From: Lysobacter arenosi
Lineage (GTDB): Bacteria > Pseudomonadota > Gammaproteobacteria > Xanthomonadales > Xanthomonadaceae
Assembly (NCBI RefSeq): GCF_016613475.2
Contig: NZ_CP071517.1
Coordinates: 248,001 to 312,000 of the forward strand
Direction: 5' to 3'
DNA length: 64,000 nt
Shown: positions 25,986 to 35,060 of the stretch, piece after piece
How the letters are laid out: the number at the start of each line of letters is the position of its first letter
Numbering within the stretch: position 1 is the stretch's first letter
Notes under the pieces: generated by a model
What the model saw: the letters and a program-made list of their open reading frames with translations, nothing else
Databases searched by the model: none
Told to the model about the DNA's origin: nothing
Translations under genes and position numbers: made by a program

Positions 25986-26006
25986 CCCATGGACGTTGCT
26001 CCGGCC

Positions 26007-26038
26007 AAAAAAAAAGGCCGGCGAGCGCCGGCCTTTTT
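26007..26038 (-). terminator. Rho-independent terminator of the M2 peptidase gene
   Basis: Stem AAAAAGGCCGGCG / CGCCGGCCTTTTT, preceded on the plus strand by a run of nine A that becomes the T tract for the minus-strand gene ending at 26057. Confidence 0.92.
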
Positions 26039-26056
26039 CCTCGCACGAGAAGGAAC

Positions 26057-28078
26057 TCAACCCTTCTTCGCAGTCTCCGGCTTGGCTTCCGGCTTCGCCG
26101 CCGGCGCAGCCGCGGCCGTGCCATTGGCCTGCCAGCCGCAGGTCTTGCCTTCGTTCTGCTGCTTGAGCCAGGTCTGCAGCGGCGCGAAGTATTCCAGCAC
26201 CGCCGAGGCGTCCATCTTCTCGCCGCCGGTCAGTTCCTTCATGGTCTTCTGCCACGGCTGGCTGGCACCCTTGTCGAGCATCGCCTGGAAGCGCGCACCG
26301 GCTTCCTTGTTGCCGTAGAAGCTGCACTCGTACAGCGGGCCCTTGTAGCCGGCCGAATCGCACAGCGCCTTGTAGAACTGGAACTGCAGCACGTGCGAGA
26401 GGAAGTAGCGCGTGTACGGCGTGTTGCCCGGCACGTGGTACTTGGCGCCGGCGTCGAAGTAGTCCTCGCCGCGCGCGGAGACCGGGGCCACGCCCTGGTA
26501 CTTGGCCTTCAGGTCCCACCACGCCTTGTTGTACTCGCCCGGCTTGATCGAACCGTCGAACACGCCCCAGCGCCAGCGGTCGATCATCAGGCCGAACGGC
26601 AGGAACGAGACCTTGGCCAGGGCCATGCGCATCTGCGCATTGATCAGCGCCTCGTTGCTCTGCTGCTGGTCGCCGACCAGGCCGATCGACTGCAGGTACT
26701 TGGGCGTCATCGACAGCACGATGGTGTCGCCGATGGCTTCATGGAAGCCGTCGTGCGCGCCCTGCTGGAACAGCGGCGGCTGCTTGTTGTAGGCCAAGTC
26801 GTAATAGATGTGGCCGAGCTCGTGGTAGATGGTGGTGAAGTCTTCCTCGTTCGGCTTGATGCACATCTTGGTGCGCACGTCGCCGGCCATGTTCATGTCC
26901 CACGCGCTGGCGTGGCAGACCACGTCGCGGTCGCGCGGCTTGATGAACTGGGTCTTGTCCCAGTAGCTCGCCGGCAGCTTCTGCATGCCCAGCGAGGTGT
27001 AGAAGTCCTGCGCGCGTTCGGTCATCAGCTTGGCCGAAGCGAGCTTGGCGTCCTGCTCGATCTGCGCCAGGTCGGTCGGCGTGCGCTGGCCGGCGTGCTT
27101 GACCAGCTGCGCGTCATACGCGGCCTGGTACTGCGACTCCAGCGCGGCGGTGATGTCGAGGCTGCCTGCGTTCTGGTACGGGGCGAGGATGTCCCAGAGG
27201 TTGCCCCAGTCCTGCTGCCACATGTTGCCCATCAGGTGCGCCGGCAGCATGTTGCCGGTGACATGGCCCTTGTCGTCGCCGTACTTGGCTTCCAGGCGGG
27301 TGCGCGCGTAGCAGTGCAGCTGCTCGTACAGCGGCTTGACCTGGCCCCAGAGGCGGTCGGTTTCAGCCGACATCTCGGCCGGGCTCATGTCGTAACCCGA
27401 ACGCCACATCTCGCCGGTGTCGGCGAAGCCCAGGTCATGGGCGCCGTCGTTGACCAGCTCGACGAAGCGCGTGTAGTCCTTGCGCATCGGCTGGGCGATG
27501 GTGTGCCAGCCCTGCCAGGCGTCGAGCTGGGTGTCGTAGTCGCGGCTGCTGCGCAGCACGTCTTCGAGCTCGCCGAGCTGACGGCACTTCTTGGCGTCGC
27601 CGTCGCCGGTGCAGTAAGTGCCTGCGCCGTACATGCCCTCGAGCTTGGAGGCGATCTTGGTCAGCTCCTCAAGCTTGGCCGGATCCTTCGGCGGCGGCAT
27701 CGAGGTGCCGAGCTTGAGCAGCTGGATGGCGCGTGCGGTCGCAGGCGACATCTGCTGGCCTTCGAAGCGCTGCGACTGCTCGATCCAGCTGTTGAGCTGG
27801 GCGAGGTAGCGCTCGTTGGCCTTGGCGGCCAGCAGCTGGCTGTCGTCATTGATGTAGGTCGACGACAGCCATTGCGCGGCGGACATCTCCGGGAACATCT
27901 TGCGGTATTCGTCGTTGACCCGGGCGATGAACTGGTCGGCGGTCTCGCCTGCGGGCGCGGTGGCGGCGGTTCCGCCCGTGGTCGTCGTGGTCGGGGTCGG
28001 TTCCTTCTTGCAACCGGCCAATCCGATCACGGCGGCGGTAATGCCGAGCGCGAGCAGGGCGCGTACAGGTTTCATCAT
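26057..28078 (-). CDS. M2 family peptidyl-dipeptidase (bacterial ACE homologue), lipoprotein
   Basis: 673 residues, related to angiotensin-converting enzyme, which is known from Xanthomonas. Lipoprotein signal ending GLAGC-KKE, then a Thr/Gly/Ala-rich linker (about 26-45). Catalytic domain with HELGH at 419-423 and the downstream zinc Glu in GFHEAIGDTIVLS, the M2 signature. It removes dipeptides from the C-terminus of peptides, here outside the cytoplasmic membrane. Two ATG codons stand in tandem (28078 and 28075); the second is better spaced from GGAGAG. A C-terminal Ala/Lys-rich tail is present. Confidence 0.95.
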   Translation of the reverse strand: MMKPVRALLALGITAAVIGLAGCKKEPTPTTTTTGGTAATAPAGETADQFIARVNDEYRKMFPEMSAAQWLSSTYINDDSQLLAAKANERYLAQLNSWIEQSQRFEGQQMSPATARAIQLLKLGTSMPPPKDPAKLEELTKIASKLEGMYGAGTYCTGDGDAKKCRQLGELEDVLRSSRDYDTQLDAWQGWHTIAQPMRKDYTRFVELVNDGAHDLGFADTGEMWRSGYDMSPAEMSAETDRLWGQVKPLYEQLHCYARTRLEAKYGDDKGHVTGNMLPAHLMGNMWQQDWGNLWDILAPYQNAGSLDITAALESQYQAAYDAQLVKHAGQRTPTDLAQIEQDAKLASAKLMTERAQDFYTSLGMQKLPASYWDKTQFIKPRDRDVVCHASAWDMNMAGDVRTKMCIKPNEEDFTTIYHELGHIYYDLAYNKQPPLFQQGAHDGFHEAIGDTIVLSMTPKYLQSIGLVGDQQQSNEALINAQMRMALAKVSFLPFGLMIDRWRWGVFDGSIKPGEYNKAWWDLKAKYQGVAPVSARGEDYFDAGAKYHVPGNTPYTRYFLSHVLQFQFYKALCDSAGYKGPLYECSFYGNKEAGARFQAMLDKGASQPWQKTMKELTGGEKMDASAVLEYFAPLQTWLKQQNEGKTCGWQANGTAAAAPAAKPEAKPETAKKG

Positions 28079-28183
28079 CGTTCTCTCCGGGTAGGGCCCG
28101 CGCTGCTGCGACGAGGCCCCCGAAGGCTAGTGGCCCGTCCGCGGTCGTGCAAGGTGCGGATGTCCCGCCCGGGCCAGCGGCTG

Positions 28184-28660
28184 CTAAGCGGGGCTGAGGG
28201 TACGCGTCGTGGCGTCAGCCAGGCCGCGCTCGTGCAGCCATTGCCAGGCGTTGTCGGCGTCGTGCTCGAAATAGGCGCGTGCCGAGCCCAGGCGGAAGGT
28301 GTAGCCCCAGCCGTCCATGTCGGCCAGGATGCGATCGCGGCCGACGCCGGGCAGGGCATCGCCCAGCAGGGCCTGCAGCACGCACACCGCGTCCTCTTCC
28401 TCGATCGAGTCGGTGGCGTCGGTGTGGACCAGCGCGCGGCGCTCGGGTGGCAACACGATCAGGTGCGCGGCTTCGTGCAGCAGCGAATGCACCGGCGTGT
28501 CGCCGCGGGCATAGACGTTGTGGCCGATCAGGCCGGCTTCGCACTCGCCCCAGTAACTGCCCGGGATGGGCTGGCCATCGGCCACGCGCTCAAGCTGCAG
28601 GCCGTAGCGGGCGAGCAGGGTGGCAACCGGGACGGAATCGATGTCGGACAGGGTAAGCAT
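28184..28660 (-). CDS. Conserved protein with HExxH motif, zincin-like
   Basis: 158 residues, no signal peptide. The only strong motif is HEAAH at 62-66 in HSLLHEAAHLIVLPPERR, the zinc-binding pattern of metallopeptidases, followed by an acidic SIEEEDAVCVLQALLGD that could provide a third ligand. It resembles the short IrrE/ImmA-type zincin pattern only in general shape; I cannot name the family. It follows minE on the same strand, with a stable hairpin (28672-28698) between them. The role is unknown. Confidence 0.75.
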   Translation of the reverse strand: MLTLSDIDSVPVATLLARYGLQLERVADGQPIPGSYWGECEAGLIGHNVYARGDTPVHSLLHEAAHLIVLPPERRALVHTDATDSIEEEDAVCVLQALLGDALPGVGRDRILADMDGWGYTFRLGSARAYFEHDADNAWQWLHERGLADATTRTLSPA

Positions 28661-28671
28661 GGGTGGTACTG

Positions 28672-28698
28672 CCTCCCCTGCGGCTGGCGCAGGGGAGG
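28672..28698 (-). terminator. Hairpin between minE and the HExxH gene
   Basis: A 10-bp perfect stem CCTCCCCTGC / GCAGGGGAGG with loop GGCTGGC, no T tract. It follows the minE stop codon on the minus strand by seven bases. It could slow or end minCDE transcription. Its 3' arm on the minus strand (GGGGAGG) is also the only ribosome-site-like sequence for the next gene, 11 bases before its ATG. Confidence 0.6.
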
Positions 28699-28705
28699 GG
28701 GAGCG

Positions 28706-28978
28706 TCAGGCCTGCGCCGGGTTTTCCGGCAACGCCACCGAGATGTCCAGGACCTTGTTGTCGCCGTCGCCGATCAGGTCGACCTTGACCGCGTCCGCGT
28801 CGACGTTGATGTACTTGCGGATCACTTCCAGCAGCTCGCGCTGCAGCATCGGCAAGTAGTCCGGGCTGGTGCCGCCGCGACCGGCGCGCTCGTGCGCGAC
28901 GATGATGCGAAGGCGATCCTTGGCGATCGACGCGGTCTGCTTCTTGGCCAGCAGGAAATCGAAAAGGCCCATCCTCAA
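28706..28978 (-). CDS. minE: Cell division topological specificity factor MinE
   Basis: 90 residues, normal length. N-terminal membrane-targeting and MinD-binding part ([21 protein letters not shown]), then the dimer domain with [17 protein letters not shown]. MinE stimulates MinD ATPase and makes MinCD oscillate between the poles, so that FtsZ rings form only at mid-cell. It overlaps the minD stop by four bases. Confidence 0.97.
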   Translation of the reverse strand: MRMGLFDFLLAKKQTASIAKDRLRIIVAHERAGRGGTSPDYLPMLQRELLEVIRKYINVDADAVKVDLIGDGDNKVLDISVALPENPAQA

Positions 28979-29784
28979 CCTCCGAAGATCTTGCTGAAGA
29001 AGCCCTTCTTCTCCGCAGTGGTGAAACGCATCGGGCGGGTATCGCCCAGCAGGCGCGCGACGGCGTCGTCGTAGGCCTGTGCGGCGTCGGACTCGGTCTC
29101 CAGGATCACAGGCTCACCCTTGTTGGAGGCGTTGAGCACGTCCGGGGACTCGGGGATCACGCCGACCGTCTTCAGGCCGAGGATCTCCTCGACGTCGCCG
29201 ACGCTGAGCATCTCGCCGGTTTCCACGCGCTTGGGGCTGTAGCGGGTCAGCAGCAGGTGTTCCTTGACGCGCTCGCCGTTCTCGGCGCGGCGGGTCTTGG
29301 ACGAGAGCAGGCCGAGGATGCGGTCGGAGTCGCGCACCGAGGACACTTCGGGGTTGACCACGACCAGGGCCTGGTCGGCGAAGTACATCGCCAGGTAGGC
29401 GCCCTTCTCGATGCCGGCCGGGGAGTCGCAGACGATGTAGTCGAAGCCGTCGGCGATCATGTCGTCGAGGACCTTCTGCACGCCTTCCTTGGTCAGCGCG
29501 TCCTTGTCGCGGGTCTGCGAGGCAGCCAGCACGAACATGTTGTCGAAGCGCTTGTCCTTGATCAGTGCCTGCCTCAGCGTCGCCTCGCCGTTGACGACGT
29601 TGACGAAGTCGTAAACCACACGACGTTCGCAACCCATGATCAGGTCGAGGTTACGCAGGCCGACGTCGAAGTCGATGACGCCAACCTTGTGGCCTCGACG
29701 TGCGAGGCCGCAGGCAAGGCTGGCGCTGGTCGTGGTTTTGCCAACGCCGCCCTTGCCCGAGGTGACTACGATGATTTCGGCCAA
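28975..29784 (-). CDS. minD: Septum site-determining ATPase MinD
   Basis: 269 residues. Deviant Walker A KGGVGKTT at about 10-17, then [18 protein letters not shown] and the switch [10 protein letters not shown]. The C-terminal amphipathic membrane helix is short and basic/hydrophobic ([13 protein letters not shown]). Activates MinC at the membrane. Middle gene of minCDE, 24 bases after minC. Confidence 0.97.
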   Translation of the reverse strand: MAEIIVVTSGKGGVGKTTTSASLACGLARRGHKVGVIDFDVGLRNLDLIMGCERRVVYDFVNVVNGEATLRQALIKDKRFDNMFVLAASQTRDKDALTKEGVQKVLDDMIADGFDYIVCDSPAGIEKGAYLAMYFADQALVVVNPEVSSVRDSDRILGLLSSKTRRAENGERVKEHLLLTRYSPKRVETGEMLSVGDVEEILGLKTVGVIPESPDVLNASNKGEPVILETESDAAQAYDDAVARLLGDTRPMRFTTAEKKGFFSKIFGG

Positions 29785-29808
29785 GTTAAATCCTCCGTTG
29801 ATGCGGCA

Positions 29809-30588
29809 TCAGTCAAGTGCCGCGATTTTTAGTTGTTGGTCTTCGAGCCACACCTGCACGGCCTTGCCGCGCAGGTCCTTGGGAATCTCTTCCAATACCT
29901 TGTAGTGCCCGGCGATGGCAACCAGTTCGGCATGGAATTCGCGACAGAATATCCGTGCCTGCTCGTTGCCCTGCGCGCCTGCGAGCGCGCGACCACGCAA
30001 TGGTCCGTAAATATGCACCGAGCCGTCGGCAATGACTTCGGCGCCGGCGCCCACCGTTGTGAGAACGGTCAGGTCGCGGTTCTCGGCGTAGATCTGCTGG
30101 CCCGAGCGCACCGGCTTGGACTGGATCATGCCCGGCGATGCCGACGCGGTGGCCGGGCTCGCCTTGGTCGCGGCTGCCAGTTCCGGCTCGCGGCGCGGCG
30201 GCGGTGCCGACTGCGGCGCGGGTGTGGCGGCGGCAGCGGCTTCGTCGCGTTCGTACGAGGCACGGAACTTCGCCAGCAGCGGCAGCCCCAGTGCTTCGGA
30301 CAGTTGTTCGATCTCGCTGGTGCCGTAGGCGATGGCGACCGGCAGCACGCCGGCCTCGCGCAGGCCCTTGATCAGGGCGGTGGCGGTGGCCTGGTCCGGC
30401 GTGCGGGTGAGGCCGCCGAAGTCGAGCACCACCGCGGCGCGCGCGAACAGCTTGGGCGCGCGCTGGACGCGGTCGCGCATCTCGCTGACGAGGCGGTCGA
30501 CGTCGAGGGTGCGGATGCGGAGATTGGCGATTCCGACCTGGCCGATCTTGAGTTCGCCGGCCGGTTCAAAGTCCATCGCCGCGCTCAC
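29809..30588 (-). CDS. minC: Septum site-determining protein MinC
   Basis: 259 residues. N-terminal FtsZ-inhibiting domain (FEPAGELKIGQVGIANLRIR), a variable Ala/Pro/Ser-rich linker (about 115-155) and the C-terminal beta-helix domain with VGAGAEVIADGSVHIYGPLR and the MinD-contact RGRALAGAQGN. GTG at 30588 is chosen over ATG at 30576 because it gives the N-terminus seen in Xanthomonas and overlaps the stop of the upstream GNAT gene as GTGA. E. coli MinC has 231 residues; the longer linker explains the difference. Confidence 0.95.
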   Translation of the reverse strand: MSAAMDFEPAGELKIGQVGIANLRIRTLDVDRLVSEMRDRVQRAPKLFARAAVVLDFGGLTRTPDQATATALIKGLREAGVLPVAIAYGTSEIEQLSEALGLPLLAKFRASYERDEAAAAATPAPQSAPPPRREPELAAATKASPATASASPGMIQSKPVRSGQQIYAENRDLTVLTTVGAGAEVIADGSVHIYGPLRGRALAGAQGNEQARIFCREFHAELVAIAGHYKVLEEIPKDLRGKAVQVWLEDQQLKIAALD

Positions 30589-31214
30589 AGGCCGGTTCCC
30601 GTGGGTCGCTGCATCAGCGCATCGGCGGCCTTGGGGCCACCGTGGTTGCGCGGGCCGCGCGCCTGGATGATCCAGGGTACCTGCGGCAGCGCGTCGCCGT
30701 AGGTGTCGCGCACCCAGGCAAAGCTGCACAGCGGTTTCATCAGCATCGCGGCGCGTACATCCGCCTCGGTCATCATGTGTTGTCCGACCTCGTGGAATCC
30801 AAAGCTGCCGTGGAACAGCAGGGCGGGGTCGTTGCTGCCTTCCAGAAACACTTCGCAGGCCATCTGCGGATAGCGCATCTCGGCGTAGCTCTGGGCATCG
30901 GCATAGAACGCGCGGCCGACGCCACCGCCGCGACGGCGGCTGGCGACGACGATGCGGTCGATATAGAAGAAATCGGGATAGCGCTCGCGGAACCAGCGGA
31001 AGTTGCTGCTGTCGTGTTCGCTGTGGCTGCCCATTCCGATCAGGAATCCAGCCAAGGCGCCGTCGCGTTCGGCGACGCGGAAATATTCGGCGGTTTCGAA
31101 GAAATGACGCAGTCGGGCCGCATCCAGCGGCAGGATCGCGGGGCCGGCGGCATTGTTCAGTGCAAGGACGGAATCCAGCTCGTGCTCACGCACGTCGCGG
31201 ACGACGATCGACAT
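30585..31214 (-). CDS. GNAT family N-acetyltransferase, first gene of the min cluster
   Basis: 209 residues. Acetyl-CoA-binding core IDRIVVASRRRGGGVGRAFY, followed by MACEVFLEGSNDPALLFHGS and FGFHEVGQHMM. ATG at 31214 is supported by GGAG six bases before it; an upstream in-frame ATG has no such site. The stop overlaps the minC start by four bases, so it is probably translated with minC. The substrate is unknown. A link to division is only positional. Confidence 0.82.
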   Translation of the reverse strand: MSIVVRDVREHELDSVLALNNAAGPAILPLDAARLRHFFETAEYFRVAERDGALAGFLIGMGSHSEHDSSNFRWFRERYPDFFYIDRIVVASRRRGGGVGRAFYADAQSYAEMRYPQMACEVFLEGSNDPALLFHGSFGFHEVGQHMMTEADVRAAMLMKPLCSFAWVRDTYGDALPQVPWIIQARGPRNHGGPKAADALMQRPTGTGL

Positions 31215-31475
31215 TCCGGGCTCCAGTATTTCGTAAACCGGGCGCATGGCACGTCCGGCCGGGCGATTATCGCATGGCCGTCACGCATGGGCGACCGGCG
31301 GCGCGAAATGCAGGGCGAACGGGAGGGGAGGCACTGGACGTCCGGGCGGCTGGCCGTCCCGCCGGTCGGATTCCCTCCGGGCCTGACCCTATTTTCGCCC
31401 CGATTGCTACACCATGTTGCTCCAGCATGACTTTCGGACGGCTCCCCAGGCCCTTGATGCAGTTAGCATGCCGAC

Positions 31476-32672
31476 ATGCTTGCCCGCCTGAATCACACTC
31501 GACTGCTGCGCTACGCGGGCCTGTTCACCTGGGGCGCGGTAGGACTCTGGCTGCTCAACGTCTGGCTCGATCCGACCCTGCTGGCGCCCGATGCCGAAGG
31601 CCCGCCGACCCTGCAGGTGCTGCGCTGGCTGTCGGTCTACCTCACTTTCGGCGCGGTCTACTGGTGGATCACCCGCCAGCTTGGCCAGCGCCGTCCGGGC
31701 GTGGTCGACCACGGCCTGCTGCTGGTCCTGACCGCCTGCGCGATCGGCGTGGGCTACTTCTCCGGCACCGGCCTGGGCAGCATCCTGCTGATGGTCGTCG
31801 CCGGCCTGCTGCCGTGGCTGATGCCGGTCCGGTTCGGCCTGGTCTGGCTGATCTGCGGCAACGTCGCGATCATCCCGGTGTTCGTCGGCGCCCTGGACTT
31901 CCCGCCCATCCTGGCGGTGCTGCAGTCGCTGGCCTACATGGGCTTCTCCAGCCTGGTGTTCGTCACCGCCCTGGTCGCCCGCCAGCAGGCCGAGGCACGC
32001 GAGGAACAGCGCCGCCTCAACGCCGAACTGCGCGCCACCCGCGCCCTGCTCGGCGAGAGCGTGCGCGTCAACGAGCGCACCCGCATCTCGCGCGAGCTGC
32101 ACGACCTGCTCGGCCACCACCTGACGGCGCTGAGCCTGAACCTGGAAGTGGCCGGCCACCTGTCCGAGGGCCGGGTCAAGGAACACGTGCAGCAGGCCCA
32201 TACCCTGGCGCGGTTGCTGCTGACCGACGTGCGCGAAGCGGTAAGCCAGTTGCGCGAAGGCGGCGCCATCGACCTTGGCGCGGCCTTGCTGCCGCTGGCC
32301 GAGAACGTGCCCGCGCTCGACATCCACATGGACATCGAGACGCCGCTGACTTTGGACGATCCCGAGCGCGCCCATGTCATGCTGCGCTGCACGCAGGAAA
32401 TCATCACCAACGCGGTGCGCCATGCCGGCGCCCGCAATCTGTGGATCAACGCCGGCCGCCGCAGCGATTGCATCGTGATGAGCGCGCGCGACGACGGCCA
32501 TGGTGCGGACACTTTCGTCGCCGGCAACGGCCTTCGCGGCATGCGCGAACGGCTGCAGCAACACGGCGGCGACCTTAAAATCGAAACCCGGCCGGAAGCA
32601 GGCTTCTGCCTGCATTTGACGCTGCCGGCCTCGGCGGCTGCTGCCGCTGCCTGCGAAGGAGCCATCGCATGA
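31476..32672 (+). CDS. Sensor histidine kinase, DesK/NarX-like (HisKA_3)
   Basis: 398 residues. Five or six membrane segments occupy residues about 10-170, with no clear periplasmic domain, so it may sense the membrane itself. A coiled linker leads to the dimerisation helix with the phospho-acceptor His209 in ISRELHDLLGHHLTALSLNL. The ATPase part shows CTQEIITNAVRHAGA (N-box), DDGHGAD (G1) and GNGLRGMRERL (G2). It overlaps the response regulator gene by four bases. The 261-bp gap before it, shared with the divergent min cluster, should contain its promoter. Confidence 0.93.
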   Translation: MLARLNHTRLLRYAGLFTWGAVGLWLLNVWLDPTLLAPDAEGPPTLQVLRWLSVYLTFGAVYWWITRQLGQRRPGVVDHGLLLVLTACAIGVGYFSGTGLGSILLMVVAGLLPWLMPVRFGLVWLICGNVAIIPVFVGALDFPPILAVLQSLAYMGFSSLVFVTALVARQQAEAREEQRRLNAELRATRALLGESVRVNERTRISRELHDLLGHHLTALSLNLEVAGHLSEGRVKEHVQQAHTLARLLLTDVREAVSQLREGGAIDLGAALLPLAENVPALDIHMDIETPLTLDDPERAHVMLRCTQEIITNAVRHAGARNLWINAGRRSDCIVMSARDDGHGADTFVAGNGLRGMRERLQQHGGDLKIETRPEAGFCLHLTLPASAAAAAACEGAIA

Positions 32673-33310
32673 TCCGTGTGTTGATAGTCGACGACCAGAC
32701 GCTTGTGCGACAGGGCGTTCGTTCCCTGCTGGCGCTGGCCGAGGGGATCGAAGTGGTGGGCGAAGCCGGCGACGGCCGCCATGCGGTGGAACTGATTCCG
32801 CAGATCAAGCCCGACGTGGTCCTGATGGACATGCGCATGCCGGTGATGTCGGGACTGGAGGCGCTGCAGGCACTGGCACGCACCAACAGCCTGCCGCCGA
32901 CGATCATCCTGACCACCTTCGACGACGACCAGCTGGTGCTGGCCGGCCTGAAGGCCGGTGCCAAGGGTTACCTGCTCAAGGACGTGTCGCTGGAGCAACT
33001 GGTCAGCGCGATCCAGGCGGTGGCCGACGGCGGCTCGCTGATGCAGCCGGCGGTGACCCAGCGCCTGCTGTCCGGGCTGGAGCACATGCGCAACGATTTC
33101 GTCAGCCTCGACCGTCCCGATCCGCTGACCGAGCGCGAGACCGAAATCCTGCGCCTGATGGCCGGCGGTTTCTCCAACAAGGAGATCGCCAATTCGCTGG
33201 GCGTGGCCGAGGGCACGATCAAGAACCACGTTTCCAACATCCTGTCCAAGCTGGGCGTGCGTGACCGCACCCGCGCCGTGCTCAAGGCCTTCGAGCTGCA
33301 GCTGGTCTGA
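32669..33310 (+). CDS. NarL/LuxR family response regulator
   Basis: 213 residues. Receiver domain with DDQ near 9-11, phospho-acceptor Asp54 in VLMDMRMPVMSGL, Thr in ILTTFDDD and Lys in YLLKDVS. C-terminal LuxR-type helix-turn-helix (LTERETEILRLMAGGFSNKE, then ASGTIKNHVSNIL-like EGTIKNHVSNIL). Partner of the kinase just upstream (ATGA overlap). The target genes are not evident; the following gene at 33494 lies beyond two hairpins and may be separate. Confidence 0.95.
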   Translation: MIRVLIVDDQTLVRQGVRSLLALAEGIEVVGEAGDGRHAVELIPQIKPDVVLMDMRMPVMSGLEALQALARTNSLPPTIILTTFDDDQLVLAGLKAGAKGYLLKDVSLEQLVSAIQAVADGGSLMQPAVTQRLLSGLEHMRNDFVSLDRPDPLTERETEILRLMAGGFSNKEIANSLGVAEGTIKNHVSNILSKLGVRDRTRAVLKAFELQLV

Positions 33311-33333
33311 CACCGGCCCTCAGGGCAATGGGA

Positions 33334-33388
33334 GGGGCTTCGGCCCCCGGGGCAGGCGGCCCCTCAGGCAGGGGCTGATGCCCCTGCC
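33334..33388 (+). terminator. Two tandem GC hairpins after the two-component genes
   Basis: Hairpin 1: GGGGC-TTCG-GCCCC at 33334-33347 (very stable UUCG-type loop). Hairpin 2: GGCAGGGGC-TGAT-GCCCCTGCC at 33367-33388. Neither has a T tract, so if they stop transcription they do so weakly or with help from Rho. Confidence 0.5.
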
Positions 33389-33493
33389 GCCGTCAATTCC
33401 GCGAATTGGCGCCTACACCGCCCGCAGCTTCCTTGATACGATTGCGGGTCTGTGTCCCGGTCCGACCGGGTGCCGGCCCTCGGAGAAACCTGA

Positions 33494-34573
33494 ATGACCC
33501 GTCTGATCGAGATTTTGATTTCCTTGGCGATTGTCGCCGCGCTGTTCCTCATCGTAGGTATCGCGCTGCCGGCAAGCCGTCATTTGCAGCACTCGGTTGA
33601 AACCAACCGAAAAGTGACGATTGTTTTCGACACCCTTAACAGCCTGCGCCGCTTCAAGGACTGGAACCCGCTGGTCCTGCGCGATCCGAAGATGCAGCTG
33701 AAGTTCTCCGGCCCGGTTTCGGGCGTCGGCGCCCGCATGGACTACGACTCCCAGGAGAAGGGTCTGCGCCAGGGCAGCTGGGAAATCACCGAGAGCGTCC
33801 CGGGCAAGAAGGTTGCCTATGCCCTGACCGACATCGAGCCGGGCAACAACAAGCGCACGGTCTTCACGCTGAAGCCGACCGGCCGCGGTGGTCGTAACGT
33901 CGAAATCACCCAGACCTACGATGTCGAGTACGGCTGGAACCTGATTGGTCGCTACGCTGGCCTGTACGTCAGCAGCAACGTCGGCGAAGACATGAAGATG
34001 GGCCTGGGCCGCCTGAGCAACATGCTCGCCGCCGTGCCGAACTACGACTACGCCGAGCTGAGCAAGGACGATCCGGCCAAGGCGCCGAAGCTGTTCGATC
34101 GTCCGGCCGAGAACCTGCTGGTCGTGTCCGCCGCCGTCGAGCGCAACAACGACAAGGTGCTGGGCCAGATCAACTCCAACATGGAGTGGATCAAGAAGGT
34201 CATGGCCGCCAACGGCCTCGAGCCGGCCGGTCCGGTCCGCATCGTCACCAACGAGTTCGGTTCCGACATCTACTCCTTCGACGTCGCCCAGCCGGTCCGC
34301 AAGATCGGTGACGAGGCCAGCGCGTCGACCAAGCTCGATGTCAAGATCGAAGGTCCGGTCGTGGCCGTGTTCAACGAGCCGGCGAAGGTTGCGATGGTGC
34401 CGTCGTTCAAGGGCCACATGGCCAACCTGGCGAAGGTGCGTGATGCCCTGCGCGGTTGGGCACTGACCCACGGTTACGAGACCGTCGAGCGTCCGTACGA
34501 GTCGTGGAAGGCGGGCGTCGCTGCCGGCTTCACCGAAGACGGCGAGTACGACGTGTTCTGGGCCGTCAAGTAA
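33494..34573 (+). CDS. SRPBCC (polyketide cyclase-like) plus GyrI-like protein, membrane anchored
   Basis: 359 residues. One N-terminal membrane segment (about 6-26), then a START/SRPBCC-type domain (about 35-185; FDTLNSLRRFKDWNPLVL is the usual opening) and a C-terminal region (about 200-359) resembling a GyrI-like effector-binding domain, ending with ESWKAGVAAGFTEDGEYDVF. Ligand and role are unknown. GGAG lies eight bases before the ATG, and a perfect terminator follows the stop, so it is a single-gene unit. Confidence 0.82.
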   Translation: MTRLIEILISLAIVAALFLIVGIALPASRHLQHSVETNRKVTIVFDTLNSLRRFKDWNPLVLRDPKMQLKFSGPVSGVGARMDYDSQEKGLRQGSWEITESVPGKKVAYALTDIEPGNNKRTVFTLKPTGRGGRNVEITQTYDVEYGWNLIGRYAGLYVSSNVGEDMKMGLGRLSNMLAAVPNYDYAELSKDDPAKAPKLFDRPAENLLVVSAAVERNNDKVLGQINSNMEWIKKVMAANGLEPAGPVRIVTNEFGSDIYSFDVAQPVRKIGDEASASTKLDVKIEGPVVAVFNEPAKVAMVPSFKGHMANLAKVRDALRGWALTHGYETVERPYESWKAGVAAGFTEDGEYDVFWAVK

Positions 34574-34605
34574 GACGCGCCTCGCTCGCAACTGCTGTAA
34601 ACCAG

Positions 34606-34640
34606 AACGCGCCGCGGATTTCCGCGGCGCGTTTTGTTTT
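34606..34640 (+). terminator. Rho-independent terminator
   Basis: A 13-bp perfect stem AACGCGCCGCGGA / TCCGCGGCGCGTT with loop TT and a T-rich tail (GTTTTGTTTT), 33 bases after the SRPBCC gene. Confidence 0.92.
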
Positions 34641-34693
34641 GGGGGCGCCACTCGGCTGATATCGTGCCGTGGCGCCCCACTGACCGCTCACAC

Positions 34694-35059
34694 ATGAATG
34701 CCAATGCCTCGACGCTTCCCACTCGTCTACTGACTGCCTCCGGTGCGGTCCTGGCGTCCCTGGCGGTTGCCTTGTCGGCCTACGCGGCGCACGCGGTCGA
34801 TGCGGGCGCGCAGCATCGGCTGTATTCCGCGGCGCTGTTCGCGTTCGGCCATGGCATCGCGCTGGCTGCACTGGCGCCGCACCTGCGCCGCAAACTCACG
34901 CTGGCGGCGCTATCGACGTTGCTGCTGGGCACGTTGCTGTTCTCCGGGAGCCTGGTTGCGGCCGTGCTGATGGGCGCATCGACGGCGCTGGCGCCGTTCG
35001 GCGGCACGCTGATGATCCTCGCCTGGCTGGTGTATGCGGCCGATGCCCTGAGGCGCTGA
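34694..35059 (+). CDS. DUF423 family small membrane protein
   Basis: 121 residues with four membrane segments. The family signature is seen as LTASGAVLASLAVALSAYAAHA at the start, HRLYSAALFAFGHGIALAAL and FSGSLVAAVL, then PFGGTLMILAWL at the end. The function of the family (E. coli YgdD) is unknown. ATG at 34694 gives the normal length. It is followed directly by the glycosylase gene (one base apart). Confidence 0.88.
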   Translation: MNANASTLPTRLLTASGAVLASLAVALSAYAAHAVDAGAQHRLYSAALFAFGHGIALAALAPHLRRKLTLAALSTLLLGTLLFSGSLVAAVLMGASTALAPFGGTLMILAWLVYAADALRR

Positions 35060-35060
35060 C

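Noticed and set aside
26393..29074. An 893-codon plus-strand open frame over the M2 peptidase and min genes
   Set aside because: It crosses four clear minus-strand genes and their intergenic gaps; composition is that of an antisense frame.
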